Of a stretch of DNA of 64,000 bases, positions 54,654-64,000 are shown one piece after another. Origin of the DNA: Isoetes taiwanensis (lineage: Eukaryota > Streptophyta > Lycopodiopsida > Isoetales > Isoetaceae); the NCBI GenBank assembly GCA_021234155.1, contig JAJEKV010000091.1:2303501-2367500 (forward strand). The letters are read 5' to 3'. Under the pieces are notes generated by a model that worked only from the letters and a program-made list of their open reading frames with translations, did not search any database and was not told the origin of the DNA. Positions within the stretch are counted from its first letter, which is position 1, and every line of letters begins with the position of its first letter. Position numbers and translations under genes: made by a program.

Positions 54654-56205
54654 CCATCCCCCTCCTACGACGGCGACGAGTCCTCGAAGCTGGGGCCGGA
54701 GTACTCAAACTTGGCTTGTTCGGGTAACGGTGGTGAAACTCCGCAATTTTGTCAGGCGCATTAGTCAGATTCTCGGCAGGCTCCCAGGTTCTATCACTTG
54801 GCGAGTAACCTTCCCAATCAACAAAGTAATACAATCGTCGACGGAGAAGCTTGGAGTCCAGAATCTCTCGAACCTCGAACTCCTCATGATCATCAATCTC
54901 GACTGGTGGTGGAGGTGGAGGTACTCGATCCGGAAATGGATTCGCCATATAGGGTTCTAACAAAGACACATGGAACACTGGGTGAAGCCGAACTGATGGC
55001 GGAAGTTCCAGACGAAAAGCAGCATCACCAACTCGGTCAATGATCCGATAGGGACCCAAGCGCCGGTAGTCGAGCTTGTTACAAGGGCGAGCTGTCGGCA
55101 AATCCCGACGCAAGAGCCAAACAAGATCACCAACTGCAAAATGAGGAGCGTTCTGACGATGCTGATCTGCATGATAACGATAACGTGCTTGGGCCTGGAG
55201 AAGATGGTGCTGAAGATCATCCTGGAGCATGCGGAGCTTCTCGAGCCTGTCCTCGGCACTGGGATTGACTGAATCATATCCAGGAGCAATCAAAGACCAC
55301 CGGGGATGCATGCCGAAATTAATAAAGAACGGAGTCTGGCCTGTAGAGGCATGGACAGAATTATTATAAGCAAATTCTGCTAACGGTAGCCAATCAACCC
55401 AGTCATCCTGCTGATAATTGATGAAGCATCGCAAATACTGCTCAAGGGTTTGATTAGTGCGCTCCACCTGTCCATTGGTCTCTGGGTGATGTCCGGAAGA
55501 GAGCGAACGTTCCACATGCAAGAGTTGCAATAGACGCTTCCAAAAACTGGCAACAAATTGAGGGCCGCGGTCACTGACAATGTTATCTGGTAAGCCATGG
55601 AGTCGAACCACCTCTCGAAGCAAGAGAACCGCTGTGGCTTCACTAGAGATAGAAGTGCTGCAAGGAATGAAATGTGCCATCTTGGAAAAACGGTCAACAA
55701 CAACAAGGATGGCATCATGGCCCTGTGAGGATGGAAGCTCGACAATAAAATCCACTGAAATACTCTTCCAAGGACCGACTGGAACTGGTAAAGGCTGAAG
55801 CGTGCCATGAGGAAGATGCCTTGGAACCTTGGCTCGACAGGCCAGATGTCACGAGATCGAATAAAAAGCTTCGACAGAGCGACGAAGACCTGGCCACCAA
55901 TACTCTCGACTAATAAGTTCAAGAGTCTTGGCTACTCCAAAGTGTCCGGCCATAGGTGAATCATGGCAAGCCTGAAGAACCTGAAGCCTCGGAGCACCAT
56001 CTGGCACATATAGAAGCCCATCATGGAGCAGAAGTCCATCACAAGACCTCAAAATGATCATAGTCCGATCCCATCTGGGAGAAGATGATGCGGCGCCAAT
56101 GTGTGAGAATACATCTTGAGCCAATGGATCGGGGGCGGGCGAGAGGCTCGAAACGCACTCCAACAAGGTCAGATCATGAGGCCTCTCGAACAAAGTGAGA
56201 GCCAT
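54649..56205 (-). pseudogene. Ty3/gypsy integrase with chromodomain
   Basis: One frame from 56205 to 54649 with a single in-frame stop at 55849-55851. The zinc-binding part reads CHDSPMAGHFGVAKTLE and EYWWPGLRR. The integrase core begins at SVDFIVELPSS (D1), then VSDRGPQF (D2) and HPETNGQVERTNQ (E). The GPY/F-like region is KLDYRRLGPYRIID. A C-terminal chromodomain (VREILDSK, YYFVDWEGYSP, DRTWEPAENL) marks a chromovirus, whose chromodomain steers integration to chromatin. The last 368 codons are intact. Confidence 0.93.
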
Positions 56206-56345
56206 AAGCCGGAACCGACGTGCCCTAAAAATAACTTGTGATTGCCGATCATATGCGGATCACCTAGTTTGGGCTCAAGATAGGAGCGCCGAGACAAGGC
56301 ATCGGCTTTCCTTGGAGGGCTCCAGGGACGGTACTTGATCACCAA
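56169..56345 (-). pseudogene. RNase H end of the chromovirus pol
   Basis: VIKYRP followed by KADALSRRSYLEPKL is the conserved C-terminal end of Ty3/gypsy RNase H, in another frame from the integrase. Upstream of about 56345 the frame stays open but no longer resembles RNase H, marking a breakpoint. Confidence 0.75.
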
Positions 56346-58049
56346 ATCAATCGGGATAATACTTGAGTATGCCACCTGGCCGGCGGACGGTTGAGCACTT
56401 TCGGCGGTCAAAATATTCGAGATTTCGGTGATCCGTAGATCTGTGACTTTATAAAGAGATCCCTCTGTGACGCTCCCCGCTAAATATACGGGCGCCGGCA
56501 GCACACTCGGCAGAAATTCCCCATCCGGCTCAACAGCCGCACAGGCCCTCCGTCTACCCCGCACTCTAGGGTGACCCTAGTGCGGGGGGGGACTGAAGGT
56601 GTCTTGGCGCCCTTCCCCTATGGGCTCCTATAACAGCGGAAGCGATAAACATGTCAGAACTAGCATCAACAATACAAATACTACCTCGAAGGGTAGTCCA
56701 TCACATATCCAAAGGTGCAAAGAACATAGCCACATACCATAAAACGTGAGAGCTCCTACCCGTGGATCGACACACAAGGAAGTCGACCATTGGATAGGCC
56801 TCAAGGTAGAGCGCACCGAAGTCATAACAATGGCGGGGCTGGCATAAGACAATGGCTAGGGTTGACCACTCCATCCGCCCCTCCCTGTGCATACTTTGGA
56901 TGGGCTAGATCAGGGCTCGGCATGACTCTAACCTTCCGGATCGCAATCCCATGGCATCACCCATCGGGACTACTCCGGTTGCATCTCCCTCGGTCCGTCC
57001 GAGGTAGGAAGGGTTGCATCTCCCCTTCCCGGGGTCTAGAGGCTCCACGGGCAGCTAGAGAATCGTGACGACACACGATTCGTACCCGACTGAACCCCCC
57101 AAAACAAGAGCCAAGCTGACACTTGCAACTCTTGAGAGGCAGGGCAACACCTTCGCCCCAGGAGGTGTCGGACCCATGCCGTAGCCCCCACTCGGCAGGG
57201 ATCCTCCCTCCATATTGCCTCTAGCCCCGTTGTGTAGTGCTGAGTCACATCATAGCCTCCATAGCCTTGTGGGTTCCTATGCACAGGCCGCAATCTAATA
57301 GGAACTAAGGGATCTATACTAGGAACATACTACATATGGCCCTAGGTCTCTACCCCCCTTCCCAACACAAGAGGAACAAACATGATCAATCATCATCCCA
57401 TAATCATCATGAACAATATCATATGAACATCTTAACCTAATCATACATATCTAACTATTAGTTAGGATTCATTGATTAGGGTTCAAGATGTTCAACAAAG
57501 GATCTAGGGTGGCTCTACTCTAGCTACGAAATACTAACCCATCTGGAGTGCTAACTCCCAGATGAACTAACATGGACTCTACTCAACCTACCTCCTCCAG
57601 AAGCGCTTCCTCCCATCCCTGGCGTCTCCATGCTCCTTGACGTGGCTCGAAGACTTGCTCCTTCTACGATCATACACACCTTCCAGGGGCTGCTGCTCCA
57701 GGCTAGGCTACGACGAACGATGCTCTCAAAACGGAGTTTGGGGCTGGGATGAGGGGTTAGGTGCTAGGTCAGGGAAAAAAGGTCTAGGGTTAGGGTTAGA
57801 GCTAATATAGGTGTGGGTCCACATGGCATGCCATGTGGCACCACTAGGATGAGGCCGTGTGGCGGTTGCCCAATAGGATAAGGCCATGTGGAAATGGGTC
57901 TTATCCTAAGGTTATCTAAGTTAAACAATTAACTTAGATGTGCACCCCTTGCCACTTCCCAATGCATACAAGGCTACTCGGGTAGACTTGTATGGTGATC
58001 AGTCCAGAATATATCGTGTATATAGCGTATATTCCCCTGGAACATCACA
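56346..58049 (-). mobile_element. Probable LTR and flanking sequence of a second Ty3 element
   Basis: A polypurine tract on the minus strand (aaggggggggaga, 58062-58050) is followed by TGTGATGTTCCAGGGG, a typical LTR start at 58049. The segment toward 56346 has no coding signal and contains palindromic ctagggtgaccctag near 56566-56580. The other end of the LTR was not identified, and a second LTR copy is not in the window. Confidence 0.45.
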
Positions 58050-58062
58050 TTCTCCCCCCCTT

Positions 58063-58870
58063 AGAACAATGCTGTCCTCAGCATTGCGCTAAGGTGACAA
58101 GGCTACTCGATCCTGCAAAACAACACAACATATACTTAAATTCAACGATCAACTTGTTATTAAAGAGTTAAATGTCAAAATTTAGGCTATATTTGTACTT
58201 ATACAAAATTATATAGCCTTAACAAGGTTACTTCTTACAATAATTCAAAACATTATTATAAGAGTTATTAGGGTTCATAATCTAAATTATGGTTCCCCAT
58301 CTTCTCGTGTCGCTCCACCTCACGCTCCTTCTCACTTGCCTCGCATTATGGAGCACATTACGTTAGTCTAATTAATAAAATTGTGGTTTTAGGGGACCAC
58401 CCCCTTACCAATACCTTGCACTCGATCATGGCCCTTCCGGTTTGAGCTTAAGGACCATTTAAGATGATCCCATCATCGCCGCCATGATCAAGTGCTACCT
58501 TGTACTTTCGCTTACCCTATGCGAAAGTACCCCTAGTGCATCATGCCCCAAGGGTTTCAAGCTGAGGAACGTCCTCACGATCCCATCATCGCGCATGATC
58601 ACTTTGACCTTCACCATGACCCCCTACGGCCGGTGTGCAATTTCACATCGCGGGCATAGGGAGCATCCGACCGATGTCCCATCATCGCCGCGCACCATGC
58701 CTTTCCTTCTCTCTCTCGCATGACCCTATTGGTCATGCGCACCTCTTGGTGCATGTTGGCCTGAGAACGCCTTTAAAGGCTTATCTCATCATCGCCCAGA
58801 CGTTCAAGATTCCGCACATGTATTCTACCAACTAGAGGACATGAGCGAACTTAAGGTTAACTAAGAAGCA
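58063..58870. other. Non-coding tail of the second Ty3 element, with hairpins
   Basis: Between the integrase end and the polypurine tract. It contains short hairpins, such as gtactttcgc/gcgaaagtac (58502-58530) and gcatgacc/ggtcatgc (58718-58738), interspersed with a repeated cccatcatcgcc. No gene. Confidence 0.6.
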
Positions 58871-58879
58871 TACTAAGCT

Positions 58880-60000
58880 AACCTCCTCGGCGAGCCGGGG
58901 TTCGACCAGTGCCCGAGACGACTTCGCCCATCAAACTCCTTCATGAACTCGGGTATTGCTTCTCCAAATCTTGCTTTAATACCCACGTCGCGTCTTTCCA
59001 CCGGCAAGTGTTTCCACTTGACCAAATCTTTGAGGAACTGGAGACCTCCTAGTCTTCTTGAATGACTTATCAAGAAGTAACTCGTGCACGATTTCCACTT
59101 GCTCTTCCGTCATTTCCAACAAAGTTGGAGTATCCAAAACCTCCTCGTGGTTAGGATTGTGCCTTTTAATAAACTTACGTGGAAAACCTTGTGAACTTTG
59201 AGATGGGCGGAAGATCCAACTTGTAGGCTTGGGAGCCCACTCTCTCAAAATCTTGAACGGACCAGCCCACCTAGGGGCAAGCTTCTTGCAACTCCCAATC
59301 CGAAGCTTAGCTTGCTTGACCTTGATCTTCAACCACACGCTATCGCCTACTTTGAACTCTCTTACGGTCCCGTAGCGCTCGGCTACACTCTTCTGCCGAC
59401 TTCTTGTCGCTAGGAGGTAACCCCTCACTTCTTCCACCAACTGCTGCATATCTCCTAGCATTTGTTGGGACACCTCAACCTTTGACACGGATTGTGCCAA
59501 GTGTCCGGGGTTAAGCTAATCGGTACCCGTAATTTACCATGAAAGGAGACATCCGGGATGACTCCGCTTGGCACTATTGTAGGCGAATTCCACCAAGTGG
59601 ATGTACTCCTCCCACTTGACCGCTTATTCCACACAAAGCTTCTAAGCATATCTTCAATGATTCGATTCGTCCTCTCCGCCCGACCATCCTGCTTGGGGAT
59701 GATAAGTCGTGCTCATGGAGAGCTTACCGTCAATGGTGTCAAGAGATCCCGCCAAAAAAGCACTCATAAACTTGGAATCTCTATCAGATATTATCTCCCG
59801 AGGCATGCCATGGAGCCTAAAAATCTCCTTCACAAATAGCTTGGCAAAAGATCTAATGTCGTGTCGAGAGTTCTACAAGGCACAAAATGTGCCATCTTAG
59901 ATAATTTGTCTACTACGACCATCAATGCATCCTTGCCTCAAAGTCTTGGGGAGTCCTGTGATAAAATCCATACTTACCACTTCCCACCGCATTCGCACCG
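58880..60000 (-). pseudogene. Ty3/gypsy integrase, decayed
   Basis: 59500-58976 reads VEEVRGYLLATRSRQKSVAE, then FKVGDSVWLKIK and KLAPRWAGPFKIL, the integrase C-terminal region. 59649-59455 holds LRSFVWNKRSSGRS and VPSGVIPDVSFHGK, a shifted version of the core. Many small deletions break the frame. Confidence 0.8.
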
Positions 60001-60780
60001 CTAGAGGTTCCAAGGCACCTGAATTGAAGCTGCTCGCTTTGGTTTGCCGGCACAAACCGACACTCGCGAATATATCTTGCTATCTGCTTCTTCATTCCCG
60101 CCAGTAGCTACTTGAATCTTGAAGTAGGTCTTCATAAACCCCATGCCACTCCTGTATTGGGCTGTTTGTGTGTCATGGAGGATTAGCTTCCTTACCCCCG
60201 ATGATTCGGGCACACACAACTTATGCTTATGATACAACAAGTTGCCTTCCTTCTTATAATGCTTGAAGGCTTCTCGTTCCTTATCTGTTCTAGCCTCTCT
60301 AGAAAGGCTTTCCCATACCTCCTTGAAATCACCATCGGATGGTAAAGTCTCCTCAATTCTCTTGCCATACCCGCTCGAAAGAGTTGATATAGCATTACAA
60401 TGAATTCTGGTTTCAAGAGGTCTTCTAGAAAGAGCATCGGCGACCACATTCGACTTACCTGGCTTATAAGCAATCTCAAAGTCATACTCTTCTAGGAATT
60501 CCATCCACCTCCTTTGCCTCAGATTCAGGAGTGGTTGGGTAAAAATGTATTGGAGGCTCTGGTGATCAGTATCTAACTGAAACTTCCTCCCAAGCAAATA
60601 ATGCCTCCAAATACGAAGAGCCCTGACAATAGCTAGAAGTTCCTGATCATGGGTTGGATAGCGCTGCTCGGTGTCGTTCAACTTCTTGGAATCATAAGCT
60701 ATTACCCTTCCTTCTTGCATAAGGACTCCACCTGTTGCTATCTTACTTGCATCTGTTGCTACTATCTTGTCCTTGTCCGA
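60001..60780 (-). pseudogene. Ty3/gypsy RNase H and H2C2 region
   Basis: Frame 60720-60001: VIAYDSKKLNDTEQRYPTHD, then ELLAIVRALRIWRHYLLG, LDTDHQSLQYIF and KPGKSNVVADALSRRP. These are the RT-associated RNase H motifs, followed by the linker to the integrase zinc finger. Confidence 0.92.
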
Positions 60781-61700
60781 TCGGCGAACTAGCCGGGTGT
60801 CTTGTTAAGGCCTCCTTAAGCTTTTCAAATGAAGCTTGAACATTTTCTAACCAATGTGTTCTCCAATCTTTCACCTTAACACTCTTAGTGAGGTCCGGCA
60901 AAGGGGCCCCACTTAGCTTAAGTCCTTCACGAACTTTTCAGAATAACTTGCCGGACCTAGAAAGCTTCTTACTTCCGCCACATTCTTTGAGCTGGCCAAT
61001 CTACTACCGCTTCGATTTTTATGGGTCGGTGGAGATTCCTTCCACGATATGACATGGCCCAAGTACTCCACTCTTTTCCGGTAGCAAAGTGGCATTTGGA
61101 GAGCTTTCCATACAAACGATGCAGCCTCAACTTTTCTAACACCCTTCTCAAATCTCGACTATGATCTTGATGGACTTGTCGTAGAGACTAGAATGTCGTC
61201 AAAGAAAACAATGACAAACTCATCTAGAAAATCCACAAGACGCCGCTCATGAGGCGATAAAAGTTGCTAGAGCGCCTCGACAATCCAAAGGGCATTCTTG
61301 TAAACTCAAAGTGACCATACCGCTGTTAGGAAGGCGGTCTTATGGATATCCTCTTCTTTTATTCTTATTTGGTGGTACCGACCTCAAATCAATCTTGGAG
61401 AATACCTTTGCTCCTTGGAGCTGGTCCATTAAATCATCTCCCTTTTGGCAAAGCATACTTGTTCTTTATCGTCCGCTTGTTGAGTCGTGGCGATAGTCTA
61501 TGCACATTCTTAAATCGCCATCTTTCTTCTTCACGAAGAGTATGGGTGCTCCAAAAGGAGATACACTTGCTCTAATAAAACCGAGCTCAAGCAATTCCTC
61601 GAGTTGCTTCTTGAGCTCAATCAACTCCGTGTGCTCATCCCGTATGGTGCCTTTGCTGGTAGGCTTAGCATCCGGTGCTAATGTGATCTCACACTCCACA
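60780..61700 (-). pseudogene. Ty3/gypsy reverse transcriptase, decayed
   Basis: 61699-61466 holds [20 protein letters not shown] and [17 protein letters not shown], the RT N-terminal motifs. 61151-60913 holds YLGHVIS, KNVAEVRSFLGPAS and KFVKDLS from the thumb/connection. The region between, with the catalytic YxDD, is broken. About 61190 reads FVDFLDEFVIVFFDDILV-like text across frames. Confidence 0.85.
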
Positions 61701-61703
61701 CCC

Positions 61704-62380
61704 CTATAAGGTGGTAGTCACGGATCTCATCCGAAATACATCCTTGAATTCTGAAATAAGCCTAGCTAAAACTTGGGCAATTGCTTTCCCTTTTTGATCG
61801 TTTCCATCCCGCTTATTGGGTTCAATTGCCTCCAATCTCAAGATGTAATCCACCTTATTTCTTTCTATACCTTTCCTTAATCGCTTCAAAGAAATACACC
61901 GCATAGAAGAAGCCGTCTTCTTACCTCTCACTATGAATTTGGTGCCGTCCCAAGCTGTCATGGCGACTTCATTGCGGTCGCAATCGATCATGGCTTTTGC
62001 TGGCTTTAGGAACTCCATTCTACTATAAGGTCATACCTTCCAATCTCCATGACCTCTGCCCCCATCGGCCACTTACTTCCACTAAGGTCTATGTCTAATG
62101 TGATCCTCCTCCCTTAGTGTGCTTAGAATGGCTGTTTTTGCCATAGCAACCGGCCTTGGCTTAGACTTCAATACCTTGTTCTTCATTAGGGCAGCCAGCC
62201 TAGGAGAGGCAAAGTTATGAGAGCTACCCCGTATCTATCAATACTAGATATGGATGGACTATCTATGATCCCCTCGCAATGAATATTGGATCCACTTTCA
62301 ATGTCACCTGACTCAATGTTTGCACAAATGTGGCACTCACCATCTATGAAGTCCTCGGCCCTCATGCTGGGTCGCCGCCT
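61704..62380 (-). pseudogene. Ty3/gypsy protease region
   Basis: 62018-61704 reads KAMIDCDRNEVAM, FIVRGKK and LISEFKDVF, the sequence between protease and RT in Ty3 elements. The protease active-site DSG was not clearly visible in the decayed text upstream. Confidence 0.6.
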
Positions 62381-62399
62381 TCATCCGCAGCAGCTTGGT

Positions 62400-63640
62400 G
62401 AATCCCAATCCATAAGTTCTCGCCAAGGTCGCCTTGCATGACTTAATGGGCAATCATGGGTTCGGTGCCCCGGCCGGAAGCACTCAAACAAAGCTTCTTC
62501 TCAATACATTCCTGTCTCTTCTCTTTTCGTCGGCCGTCTAGAATACGCTTTAACATGCCCCCCGATGCATTTTAAGGCTTACGGTTCCCAAAGTTCTTAC
62601 CACGAGCTCTCCCTTGCTTTGCCGCCTCCCTGGCGTGTGGTTGCTGATTGCTTACTGCTGTCGCCCTTGGTAATTGTCCCCGCTGACCTTCCTTTGAAGG
62701 CCGATTGTCTCTCACCGCGTTCGGAGCTTCTTCCAAACTTATGGCTTTATCCTCGGCCGCCACAATCGACTTAGGGTTGATTGCTCTGACTAGCCTTTTG
62801 ATATTGTTGTTCAATCCCTCAATGTAAGTCTCGACCGCTTGCCTTTTCAGACACTCCAGAACATGGAGTCTAAGTCGCATAAATTCTCTGTATACTTTGC
62901 AACCGACAATGTACCACAGTTCAATCTATAGAACTGGGCGGATTCGTCTGGCGGTATGTGACCTAGGCACATAATGTCTGCGAAAAGCCTTGCCGGAAGG
63001 TCTTGAATCGCAACGTTCCTTTGAGCTTGTTAGACTTCGTGATAGCCTTTCCACCGATTCTAGTTTGCTCCTATCAAGTTTGTTTGTAGCAACTTTCCCT
63101 ATGTCCTTATCCTTCATGCCATAAGAGTTGCCGAACTCTTCCATCTCGCAAGCCGGTTACGCCTCCATACCGACCGTCCTTCCTCGAACTCACCCAACTT
63201 CCTAGTCTTCCACACATTGCTCATAGCCGCCAACTTTCTTTTTGATAATCATCTTCCTTCCTTGCCCGCTCTTTACCCTCGTGGAGGCTCGGACTTTTCG
63301 AGCTAGAACTGCCATGATCAGCTCGAAGTGTCTGATGAGCCGGAGCTAGGTGGTGTTGGAGATCTTCTGCTTTTTCCTTTTCCTCTTCCCCGTCTCCTCG
63401 ACATTTCCCTCGTTGTCTTGCCCTCCGCCTGTGGACCTTCCTCAATGCCTTGCCGAGGTAGTGGTGGAGGTGGAGGTGGTGCGTGCATATTCTTGGGCAT
63501 TCATCAATGGGGTGGCCCAATGGATCAGCTGATGCATCCGATTCCTCATCGTACCACTCAGCCTTGCGTTGATTGCCTCCTCGGCGCCATTTCCCTCGTT
63601 GTTGTCATCCCGATCACGTCCGAATAGGTTCCTTGGTATC
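62400..63640 (-). pseudogene. Ty3/gypsy gag, decayed
   Basis: Frames 62880-62572 (ETYIEGLNNNIKRLVRAINP), 63144-62926 and 63520-63221 show gag-like helical text and a Gln/Gly/Arg-rich C-terminus (RGKNFGNRKP). The N-terminus is low-complexity (REMSRRRGRGKGKS). A zinc-knuckle remnant may lie near 62470. Confidence 0.65.
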
Positions 63641-63905
63641 CACGATCTTTGTCGTACGGCCTTGGGAACTGAGCCGTGTTCCTTCTTTGCAAGGATTGAT
63701 CATCAATGCTTGTTATTTGTTTTATATATCAATTATATCCGTTTACAATTAATTCATTGTTAGATACAAAAGAAATCATGTGAAATTTCCACTTACAAGT
63801 CAAGATGATACTAAGTCATTAATATATAGAAGTACATTACATGATAATATCAAAGAGATTACTCAATACAATTTAAAACTTAAAAGGAAATCTTATAGCT
63901 GATCA
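63641..63905. other. AT-rich sequence upstream of the second Ty3 gag
   Basis: No coding signal. It may include 5' untranslated sequence or LTR of the Ty3 element. No primer-binding site was recognised. Confidence 0.35.
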
Positions 63906-64000
63906 ATGGCCTCCCGAAAGCCTAAAGAAATTCTTCACGCCTCCGAATCGGAGGCCTTTGCCGAGGCTGCAGCGAGAATGTTCCTTTGTCGATCTTCCCT
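63906..64000 (+). CDS. Partial open frame at the window end
   Basis: ATG at 63906, then MASRKPKEILHASESEAF and AEAAARMFLC, running off the window. The composition resembles a real N-terminus, but 32 codons are too few to judge. Confidence 0.2.
   Translation, partial: MASRKPKEILHASESEAFAEAAARMFLCRSS

Noticed and set aside
57780-57800. Telomere-like agggttaggg
   Set aside because: Only two units inside a retrotransposon-derived region. No array.

Overview
The window reads as nuclear DNA of a land plant with a large, repeat-dominated genome. The clearest host gene is a growth-regulating factor (GRF) at 33766-36038 (+), with QLQ and WRC domains, five coding exons and consensus splice sites. Almost everything else is mobile or repetitive: L1-like LINE remnants with poly(A) tails, Ty3/gypsy chromovirus pieces, short LTR remnants, hAT-like MITEs, minisatellites and a 1.13 kb tandem repeat. 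The low gene density and the unusual multi-gene element described below suggest a seed-free plant such as a fern, but the sequence does not settle this.

Layout. 1-3900: AT-rich DNA with small tandem duplications. 3916-6052: 5'-truncated LINE (+), with fragments of the same family on the minus strand at 7917-8230 and 10390-10850. 8763-9361: a frameshifted unknown coding fragment. 9985-10350: degenerate minisatellite. 12790-13105: palindrome repeats. 13971-15777: second LINE with a perfect 12-bp target-site duplication. 15940-26700: a large decayed composite element (copy 1). 26590-28520: minisatellites and tandem duplications. 28804-29125: hAT-like MITE. 29358-30070: small LTR remnants in inverted arrangement. 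31600-36540: GRF gene with leader and trailer. 36988-37091: perfect 40-bp hairpin. 38120-45983: second composite element (copy 2), inverted relative to copy 1, so the two copies flank the GRF locus. 46000-50340: AT-rich DNA with repeats. 50339-53690: three copies of a GC-rich 1.13 kb repeat. 54134-56345: LTR plus integrase/chromodomain of a Ty3 chromovirus (-). 56346-63640: a second, heavily decayed Ty3 element (-) with gag, PR, RT, RNase H and INT.

The composite element is the most unusual content. Each copy has three parts: a transposase-like gene (DUF8039-like repeats, then a helix-turn-helix, then an RNase-H-like domain of the DUF7869 type with the VGHTHDDI signature); a gene transcribed divergently from it; and two tandem copies of a small ~80-codon gene convergent on its 3' end, each with a TATA box 43 bp before the ATG. 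In copy 2 the divergent gene is an intact two-exon ORF of 357 codons. In copy 1 its apparent homologue continues into a ParB/sulfiredoxin-like domain and then a DNA-methyltransferase-like motif. The introns and divergent spacer are filled with short palindromes whose core differs between copies: AAATGGCGC/GCGCCATTT in copy 1 and GATCGCGACCGCGATC in copy 2. An MITE has inserted into one of the copy 2 palindromes. These assignments come from reading the sequence by eye and from family knowledge; no database search was possible.
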